DNA of 11,362 nt, taken from contig CALMZT010000514.1 of the NCBI GenBank assembly GCA_937870805.1, forward strand, positions 1 through 11,362, written 5' to 3'. Positions 1 to 4,859 of the stretch are shown piece by piece. The notes below the pieces were generated by a model, which ran no database searches, was not told the DNA's origin, and was given only the letters and a program-made list of their open reading frames with translations. The translations under genes were made by a program, and so were the position numbers. Numbering within the stretch: position 1 is the stretch's first letter; every line of letters begins with the position of its first letter. Source of the DNA: an uncultured Chloroflexota bacterium. Its GTDB lineage: Bacteria; Chloroflexota; Anaerolineae; Aggregatilineales; Phototrophicaceae.

Positions 1-7
1 GACTGCG

Positions 8-31
8 AACAATGGGCTTAAGCCCATTGTT
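8..31. repeat. 24-bp perfect intergenic palindrome (variant of the 3136/4675 family)
   Basis: A perfect palindrome with half-site AACAATGGGCTT. It matches the palindrome cores at 3136-3161 and 4675-4700 (half-site AACAAGGGGTTT) except at two positions per arm, and both changes are matched in the opposite arm, so the hairpin is kept. The flanking TTACGCA/TGCGTAA ends of the other copies are not visible: only seven bases precede it and the right flank differs. It is probably a dispersed REP-like element lying 3' of a gene left of the window. No T-run follows, so a classical terminator is unlikely. Confidence 0.7.
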
Positions 32-131
32 GAGGTAAATCATTCGTGTTCGTTTTGATTTTTCCATTAGCTCAACAAACCTTCCAAAATACATGTGCTT
101 TAATCCTGTTTTCATGCGCAAACGTTCAACA

Positions 132-220
132 ACGCGTGTCTTAAAGCCCCTCTCCCGCGCCATACACGTTCGTAACCTATCCCATCTTGCGCGGTGGGAG
201 AGGGGTTTGGGGTGAGGTCA
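132..220. repeat. Dispersed hairpin repeat, copy 1 (CCCCTCTCCC / GGGAGAGGGG)
   Basis: The arms are CCCCTCTCCC at 147-156 and GGGAGAGGGG at 196-205, a 10-bp perfect stem. Four further pairs are possible inside it (GCGC at 157-160 with GCGC at 189-192). A conserved tail, GGGGTGAGGTCA, follows. Copy 2 at 1470-1554 is in the same orientation, sharing the ACGCG(t/c)GTCT(t/c)AAAG leader, both arms and the tail but not the loop. Similarity resumes further on at AATTGCCTACTCC (230-242; compare 1644-1656), so the full element may reach about base 280. The remainder up to 307 shows no gene. Confidence 0.7.
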
Positions 221-307
221 AACGCGAATAATTGCCTACTCCGTTAAATAACTACCCTTGTAAACTGGGGGATAGGGGTTAACCACACGAATTACGAGAC
301 AGACCAG

Positions 308-1411
308 TTAATCCGCAAACCGCACCTCGAACGTCTCCGCGCCGCTTTCCACGAAGCGCACGAGGCGTTCCCCTTCTTCGCTCAATGCCGCACGCTCTTG
401 TTTCGACAGCGCCGTGAACAGTTGAATCGTCAGCGTCGCCGCGCGCTTTTTCTTTTCTACTTTCCAGATGCCGCTGACAAAGCCATCGACCAGAATAGTT
501 GCCGCCAGGCGCAAATTGCCTCTTGCCCAGACTTTGGGACGATGTTCGTCGGCAAGCACGCGCGTGCGTTTGTCATGCGACAGCAGCAGGTTATCGAACT
601 CCGGCAGGAAACGTACAGGCGCAGGCGCATCGCCATCCGGCAGCGGCATACCCGGCACATCAAACAACTCGCGCTTCTTTTCATCGCGATAGACGACGAG
701 TTCGGGGCGCAGCTTTTCAAATGTGTCTTTCAGCCTGGGGATATACGACCACGTTTCCGCATCCTTCACCGACGCCGGACCAAAGCCCGCCAGATAGCGC
801 AGCACCAGTTCCTCTAAGCGATTTTCTTTCGCCATCGGCTGACCCAACCACGTCTCTGCCAGCGTAAACGTCGGATTGCCCGGATAACTCCAGCCGCTGT
901 TGATCGGCACTTGCACCAGCGGAATCTGTGTACGCACGGTGTAGCGCATACTGCCAATGTCGATGTCGGGTTCGAGCGCCGTGAGCATCGCGCTGATTTC
1001 AGCAAACGTGCGCGGCTGTTCGCTGATGAACTCGCGTGCTGCGGTGAGGATTTTTTCAAGGTCAAAGGTCGCGTCGCGTGACCGGGTGATCGAATTGCCA
1101 ATGTTGTCCAACGCAGTTTGGATCGTCGTGCGAAAGCGCAGGTAATCCGCCGCCGTGAACAGATGCAGCGTGCCGCGCATCAGCGTTGCCTTGACGACGG
1201 TGTGATTGTCGATCAACGTGGCGAGGTCTTCGCGCTTGAAGTCCTTGAGCCGCGTCCACAAGCCGATGAAGGGCGCAGACAACGCCTGTGATTGCATCCC
1301 GACGAGCCGTTCAATCGCGGCGGGAACAGGCATCGTCTCGCGTTCCAGCAGCATTTGCCGCGCCAGCGTCGCCCGATTCAGTTCGCGTAAGCTAAGAATA
1401 CGTTCTGCCAT
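308..1411 (-). CDS. Winged-helix DNA-binding protein, AlkZ/YcaQ-like (HTH_42 family), possible DNA glycosylase
   Basis: A 367-residue cytoplasmic protein of the family that contains the bacterial DNA glycosylases AlkZ and YcaQ, built from tandem winged-helix folds. The family match rests on the N-terminal segment around residues 34-60 (RLVGMQSQ...GLWTRL), the MRGTLHLFTAADYLRFR stretch, and a C-terminal beta-rich part containing FLPEFDNLLLSHDKRTRV and VDGFVSGIWKV. Q40-S41-Q42 falls where AlkZ carries its catalytic QxQ pair (YcaQ has QxD), so base-excision activity on alkylated or crosslinked DNA is plausible, though many homologues are uncharacterised. Length is normal for the family. The ATG at 1409-1411 has a good ribosome site (CGGAGA) about five bases upstream on the minus strand. 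It appears monocistronic, with related hairpin repeats on both sides. Family is fairly sure; enzymatic role is inference. Confidence 0.9.
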   Translation of the reverse strand: MAERILSLRELNRATLARQMLLERETMPVPAAIERLVGMQSQALSAPFIGLWTRLKDFKREDLATLIDNHTVVKATLMRGTLHLFTAADYLRFRTTIQTALDNIGNSITRSRDATFDLEKILTAAREFISEQPRTFAEISAMLTALEPDIDIGSMRYTVRTQIPLVQVPINSGWSYPGNPTFTLAETWLGQPMAKENRLEELVLRYLAGFGPASVKDAETWSYIPRLKDTFEKLRPELVVYRDEKKRELFDVPGMPLPDGDAPAPVRFLPEFDNLLLSHDKRTRVLADEHRPKVWARGNLRLAATILVDGFVSGIWKVEKKKRAATLTIQLFTALSKQERAALSEEGERLVRFVESGAETFEVRFAD

Positions 1412-1469
1412 GAAATCTCCGAAGTCCTATAAAAGAATAGTTTAATCGGTAGAACAAGTTTGCCCAGCG

Positions 1470-1554
1470 ACGCGCGTCTCAAAGTCCCTCTCCCGCCGCA
1501 AATCTACGACTACAATAACGCCCCCGCATGGGAGAGGGATTTAGGGTGAGGTCA
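1470..1554. repeat. Dispersed hairpin repeat, copy 2 (TCCCTCTCCC / GGGAGAGGGA)
   Basis: The arms TCCCTCTCCC (1485-1494) and GGGAGAGGGA (1530-1539) pair perfectly over 10 bp. Compared with copy 1 at 132-220, the outermost C-G pair is replaced by T-A on both sides, a compensatory change. The leader and the AGGGTGAGGTCA tail are shared with copy 1, while the loop is unrelated. Confidence 0.7.
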
Positions 1555-1739
1555 TGGCAAGTGCTCACTTCCCTTGCATTAAAAACCTACCTTTGTGCAG
1601 GGTTAGGGGGTGAGGTCGTGGCGGACGCTCGATTGCTTTCCTTAATTACCTACTCCTATAAACCTACCAGCCGTTTTCAGCCCTCTAAACCACCCTGCGA
1701 TTTTACGAGTCTTTAGATACGCTTTGTCCTAATGCGGGT
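1555..1739. other. Non-coding region with decayed partial repeats
   Basis: No gene is seen here. The GGGTGAGGTC tail of the preceding repeat recurs at about 1608-1618 (GGGGGTGAGGTCG) with matching downstream bases (TGGC..G.GCTC), as if the tail had been duplicated. AATTACCTACTCC at 1644-1656 matches AATTGCCTACTCC at 230-242. These look like remnants of a longer version of the element, now diverged. A 62-codon open frame beginning at 1528 inside the repeat has no recognisable protein features. Confidence 0.45.
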
Positions 1740-1773
1740 TATAATTGTTAATATCTCAAATTCGCTCAGGGGT
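1740..1773 (+). promoter_or_regulatory. Putative -10 box and weak ribosome site for the beta-helix gene
   Basis: A perfect TATAAT sits at 1740-1745, 33 bases before the ATG at 1779. No convincing -35 hexamer lies at the usual 16-18 bases upstream, so this is only a partial match to a housekeeping promoter. AGGGGT at 1768-1773 is a modest Shine-Dalgarno match five bases from the start codon. Confidence 0.35.
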
Positions 1774-1778
1774 AGCCG

Positions 1779-3110
1779 ATGTATAAATACATTATTGAAG
1801 ACCTGCGCCATGTGGTGCCATTTAATGAACCTGCAAATCTGCTGACTGTCGGCACGCTCCCCTTAAAAATCCATCAGGAAAATTTATTCGCTGAAATGTT
1901 TCCGCGTGATCTCGAACTGCGCCCGACGCTAAGAAGTCGTGATGATTTGGCACAGGTCAAAGGGCAGTCGATTGTCTACCGCGACAACTTATGGTTCGAC
2001 AAGGATTTCCTGTCCTACTTTATGGATAAAGCCCGTAAAACAGGGCGTGCCTGCCGCGCGGCATTCGATGCCAACGATATTGCCTACAAGACCTATGCGC
2101 TGCCTTTATCGACCTGTTTTGAGTCGGGCAAAGATCGTACCGGCAATGCGATCTATCTTGTCGATTTATGGTACTTTCCCGAAGGCTATACTGCCGATGT
2201 AATGCCCATCGTCGTGCCCAGCGAGGCGCGCCAAATCGGCTTTTACAGCGTGCCCGATTTCATGTCGATGGAACAGGATCGGCTGACGCATTACCCCCCC
2301 ATGCGCGCGCTGATCTCGATTGAAAGCTGGGTCCATGTGTACTTCGCAGCAATCATTTGCAGCAACTTTGCGCGTGCCAGCCGCCTCGATCATTCGATTG
2401 ACCACAGCGTTGCTTTGAATCTGCAACTGCTGTGGAATGCGCTGTTGCAGCAAAAACAGTTATTGAGCATTACACACCCGCGCGTGATTAAGGTTGGCAA
2501 GAACACGAACATTCATCCGACGGCGATCATCACGGGACCCGCCGAAATTGGCGATAATTGCAGCATCGAAGCGGGCGCGATCATCGACAACAGCACCATT
2601 GGCGATAACGTGACCATTGATACCGGATGCGTGCTGAAGATGAGTACCGTTGCCAGCGGCTGCTTCTTGCCCTTCCGTGCCTCCCTGTATTTGACGCAGA
2701 TCATGGAGAACACGATCATCGCTCAGAATACCTGCTTGCAGATGTGCGTCGTCGGGCGCAACAGCTTTGTCGGCGCGGGCAACACCTTTACCGATTTCAA
2801 TTTGATTGGCAGGAAGCCCATTCGTGCGGTAGATATTGAGGGCAAAATCCGCGAAGTTGGGCAGATTGTGCTCGGCGGGGCAGTAGGACACAACTGCCGC
2901 ATTGGTTCAGGCATGATTATCTTCCCCGGACGCATGATCGAATCCGATGTAGTGTTGTTCGCTTCGCCGCAGCGCCGTGTGATTCGGGATACCGTAGAAT
3001 TTGACGAAAGCGACCACCTGTACGTCAAAGGCGGACCGGAAGTCCACAAGCGCTTCTACCCACGCGCCGACGAGAAATTGGAAGAAGACGCGGCAGCGGA
3101 TACATGGTAA
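1779..3110 (+). CDS. Left-handed beta-helix (hexapeptide-repeat) protein, putative acyl- or nucleotidyltransferase-like
   Basis: A 443-residue soluble protein with no signal peptide. The C-terminal half carries hexapeptide repeats typical of the left-handed beta-helix: residues about 236-285 (IKVGKN, TNIHPT, AIITGP, AEIGDN, CSIEAG, TIGDNV), a second block near 310-340 (TIIAQN, CVVGRN, SFVGAG) and a third near 363-395 (IVLGGA, VGHNCR, IGSGMI). This fold occurs in LpxA/LpxD acyltransferases, GlmU and gamma-carbonic anhydrases. The N-terminal roughly 230 residues (e.g. VKGQSIVYRDNLWFD) are not recognised; the nucleotidyltransferase signature GGxGTRM is absent, so it is not an ordinary GlmU-type uridylyltransferase. 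The tail is acidic (EKLEEDAAADTW). It precedes the acyl-ACP reductase gene on the same strand but is separated by 423 bases, so a shared operon is uncertain. Substrate unknown. Confidence 0.85.
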   Translation: MYKYIIEDLRHVVPFNEPANLLTVGTLPLKIHQENLFAEMFPRDLELRPTLRSRDDLAQVKGQSIVYRDNLWFDKDFLSYFMDKARKTGRACRAAFDANDIAYKTYALPLSTCFESGKDRTGNAIYLVDLWYFPEGYTADVMPIVVPSEARQIGFYSVPDFMSMEQDRLTHYPPMRALISIESWVHVYFAAIICSNFARASRLDHSIDHSVALNLQLLWNALLQQKQLLSITHPRVIKVGKNTNIHPTAIITGPAEIGDNCSIEAGAIIDNSTIGDNVTIDTGCVLKMSTVASGCFLPFRASLYLTQIMENTIIAQNTCLQMCVVGRNSFVGAGNTFTDFNLIGRKPIRAVDIEGKIREVGQIVLGGAVGHNCRIGSGMIIFPGRMIESDVVLFASPQRRVIRDTVEFDESDHLYVKGGPEVHKRFYPRADEKLEEDAAADTW

Positions 3111-3116
3111 CTGACT

Positions 3117-3178
3117 TTACGCACCGTGAACCTGTGAACAAGGGGTTTAAACCCCTTGTTCGAGCTAAGCCTGCGTAA
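3117..3178 (-). repeat. 62-bp palindromic element, copy A (MITE/REP-like)
   Basis: It is bounded by a 7-bp terminal inverted repeat, TTACGCA (3117-3123) and TGCGTAA (3172-3178). Its centre is a perfect 26-bp palindrome at 3136-3161 with half-site GAACAAGGGGTTT. Its reverse complement matches the element at 4658-4719 in 58 of 62 positions, so the two copies are inverted relative to each other. It begins six bases after the stop codon of the beta-helix gene. No T-run follows the hairpin, so any terminator role would not be the classical one. Confidence 0.85.
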
Positions 3179-3208
3179 CATCAGATGGTAAATAGAACCT
3201 GCACATTT

Positions 3209-3294
3209 GTAGGGGACGACCAATGTGTCGTCCCACACAAAAAACGAATTTTGAAATAACTCGTGGATACGTAGGGGCGTACTAATGTGTTCTC
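3209..3294. repeat. Two copies of a GTAGGGG-N6-AATGTGT motif; first copy forms a hairpin
   Basis: GTAGGGG, six bases, then AATGTGT occurs at 3209-3228 and again at 3271-3290. In the first copy GGGACGAC (3213-3220) and GTCGTCCC (3227-3234) form an 8-bp stem with a six-base loop. In the second the right arm has decayed and the stem is lost. Immediately after, AAGCCT (3295-3300) and AGGCTT (3307-3312) form another short hairpin with a six-base loop. I see no gene here; it looks like repeat debris of the intergenic type. Confidence 0.5.
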
Positions 3295-3353
3295 AAGCCT
3301 CAAATAAGGCTTAATGGATTGATGGATACTCAAAGCACATCCCTAAAAACCGA

Positions 3354-3444
3354 GACGATGCACTCCCGTTTTCTGTCCACTTCAGTGGACGTGGTACTTC
3401 GGCAGCCGGAGACTTCAGTCTCTGGCGCTGAAAAACGCATCGTT
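3354..3444 (+). other. Predicted structured RNA element: two hairpins enclosed by an outer stem
   Basis: An outer stem pairs ACGATGC (3355-3361) with GCATCGT (3437-3443) and, after a six-base bulge, GTTTT (3368-3372) with AAAAC (3432-3436). Inside it are hairpin 1, GTCCAC-TTCA-GTGGAC (3375-3390), and hairpin 2, CCGGAGAC-TTCA-GTCTCTGG (3406-3425). Both have the same TTCA loop and the same ACTTCAGT apex. The pairs at 3408/3423 and 3354/3444 are G-T, which pair only if the plus strand is the RNA, the same strand as the gene starting 90 bases downstream. No known riboswitch class is recognised and no T-run follows. It may be a leader RNA, a small RNA, or a repeat whose palindromes also fold. Confidence 0.5.
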
Positions 3445-3533
3445 AAGGCTGATCCTCCCGAAAGGTCACCAATCCCTGATTACCCCGAACATTGACACTT
3501 ATCTCGGCGTTCATTGAGGCAAGCAAACGATAA

Positions 3534-4643
3534 ATGACTGAAGACACATTCGCCTTTATCATCCACCCTGTCACGATCAAAAAAGATGTGGCGCGCAAGT
3601 TCCCACTTGCCGCCAGGATTTTCAGCGAAGGACAGATCAACTTCCTGTCGCGCTTTTTCCCGCCGATCTATATCTCTGAAGTGACGGGCGTTAAATCAGC
3701 GGCGACGGGCAAGGAACTGCGCGGCTGGCTGCTGGCGTGTCCCTTTACGCCGCCGACGATGATGTCTGTGCCTGTTGAAGTCGCCTATAACAAAATTGTC
3801 GCCTGCGGCAAAATGGCGGAAAAACTCGGCGCGAAGATGCTGGGACTCGGTGCGTACACATCAGTCGTTGGCGATGGCGGCAAAACCATCGCGGATCGGT
3901 TGGACATCGCCGTAACCAATGGCGATAGTTACACCGTGACGATGGCAGTCGATGCCCTGCGTGAAGCGGCGCGTGTCATGGACATAGAGATGCAAGAATC
4001 GACTGTCGCTGTCGTAGGCTCAACGGGCACGATTGGCAGCACCTGCGCGCAAATGTTAGCGCGCGACAGCGCGAGGCTAACGCTCGTCGGGCGACGCTTG
4101 GACGCGCTCGAAACCGTGCGCGAAAAATGCGAAGGACGCGGTGCCCAAATTTTTACATCCACCAGCATGGACGACATCTACGCCGCCGATTTGATTTTAA
4201 CCGTGACGAGCGCGCTGCACAGCGTTATCGAGCCGCGCCATTTGAAGCCGGGCGCAGTGGTATGCGACGTAGCACGCCCGCGTGATGTCTCGTGGCGTGT
4301 AGCGCAGGAACGAGATGATGTACTGGTCATCGAAGGGGGGATGGTGGAAATCCCAGGTGAAAACGCTGATTTTCACTTCAACTTTGGCTTCCCGCCGAAG
4401 CGCGCGTTTGCCTGCATGGCGGAGACGATGGCGCTGGCGTTGGAAAGTCGCTATGAAGATTACACCATCGGCAAAGAGATTAGCATCGAGCAGGCGCAGG
4501 AAATCGGCGGCATCGCCACACGGCACGGCTTCAAGCTGGCGGGCTTCCGCACCTTTGAAAAGCCTGTGACCGACGAGCAGATTGCTGTCGTGCGCGAAAA
4601 AGCGGCGCAAAACCGCAAAATGTGGACTCCCAAAAGAATTTGA
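3534..4643 (+). CDS. Fatty acyl-ACP reductase family protein (cyanobacterial AAR-like, COG5322 type)
   Basis: A 369-residue soluble enzyme of the NAD(P)H-dependent family typified by the cyanobacterial long-chain acyl-ACP reductase, which makes fatty aldehydes from acyl-ACP. Shared landmarks, from recalled family sequences: LGAYTSVVGDGG (105-116), the TNGDSYTV segment (128-135), the Rossmann loop GSTGTIG (162-168) after AVV, VIEGGMVE (265-272), and FACMAETM (292-299) containing Cys294. That cysteine matches the residue carrying the acyl-thioester intermediate in the Synechococcus enzyme, so catalysis looks possible. The region after it (GKEISIEQAQEIGGIATRHGF) is also family-like. No aldehyde-deformylating oxygenase is nearby, so alkane production cannot be inferred. 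The ATG is the first possible start, as TAA immediately precedes it in frame; GAGG at 3516-3519 is rather distant (14 bases), so initiation may be weak or leader-dependent. Automated labels such as shikimate dehydrogenase would be misleading. Confidence 0.85.
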   Translation: MTEDTFAFIIHPVTIKKDVARKFPLAARIFSEGQINFLSRFFPPIYISEVTGVKSAATGKELRGWLLACPFTPPTMMSVPVEVAYNKIVACGKMAEKLGAKMLGLGAYTSVVGDGGKTIADRLDIAVTNGDSYTVTMAVDALREAARVMDIEMQESTVAVVGSTGTIGSTCAQMLARDSARLTLVGRRLDALETVREKCEGRGAQIFTSTSMDDIYAADLILTVTSALHSVIEPRHLKPGAVVCDVARPRDVSWRVAQERDDVLVIEGGMVEIPGENADFHFNFGFPPKRAFACMAETMALALESRYEDYTIGKEISIEQAQEIGGIATRHGFKLAGFRTFEKPVTDEQIAVVREKAAQNRKMWTPKRI

Positions 4644-4657
4644 AATAGTAACTGATG

Positions 4658-4719
4658 TTACGCAGGTTCAGCTCGAACAAGGGGTTTAAACCCCTTGTTC
4701 ACAGGTTGAGGGTGCGTAA
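4658..4719 (+). repeat. 62-bp palindromic element, copy B (inverted relative to copy A)
   Basis: It has the same architecture as the element at 3117-3178: terminal TTACGCA (4658-4664) and TGCGTAA (4713-4719), with a perfect 26-bp palindrome at 4675-4700. The two arms between core and ends (10 and 12 bases) differ from the reverse complement of copy A at two positions each. Similarity continues for about six bases beyond the left terminus (CTGATG). It lies 14 bases after the stop of the acyl-ACP reductase gene. Confidence 0.85.
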
Positions 4720-4791
4720 GGTGAGATAGTAAGGAATACTGAATTCTAAAACCGACAGCCTATTCTTTGTACAATGGGGAAAGGTTCACGT

Positions 4792-4803
4792 TTACAATTG
4801 TAA
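4792..4803. promoter_or_regulatory. 12-bp palindrome upstream of the histidine kinase gene, possible operator
   Basis: TTACAATTGTAA is a perfect palindrome in the AT-rich stretch 56 bases before the kinase start codon. TTGTACAA at 4767-4774 is a second, smaller palindrome nearby. The position suits a regulator-binding site overlapping a promoter, and TAATTT/TAATAA hexamers follow, but no clean -35/-10 pair was found. Short AT palindromes arise by chance, so this is tentative. Confidence 0.25.
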
Positions 4804-4859
4804 TGTAATTTAATAAGCGTACCCAGGCAAATTTTGCTTATCCACAAACTGAGTTTTGT

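Noticed and set aside
398..867. Several plus-strand open frames opposite the AlkZ-like gene
   Set aside because: They are out-of-frame reflections of a G+C-rich coding region; the minus-strand frame has clear family motifs throughout.
1528..1716. 62-codon plus-strand open frame in the gap before the beta-helix gene
   Set aside because: It begins inside a repeat copy, has no recognisable domain, and its codons follow the repeat sequence.
3136..3161. Palindrome as a rho-independent terminator for the beta-helix gene
   Set aside because: The stem is strong but no T-run follows on either strand, and the same sequence recurs as part of a 62-bp element with its own ends.
3534..4643. Shikimate dehydrogenase or glutamyl-tRNA reductase assignment
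   Set aside because: Only the Rossmann loop is shared with those; the remaining motifs, including the FACMAE cysteine segment, fit the acyl-ACP reductase family.
3117..4719. CRISPR array or transposon with transposase
   Set aside because: The repeats are two inverted copies 1.5 kb apart with no spacers between them, and no transposase-like frame is present.
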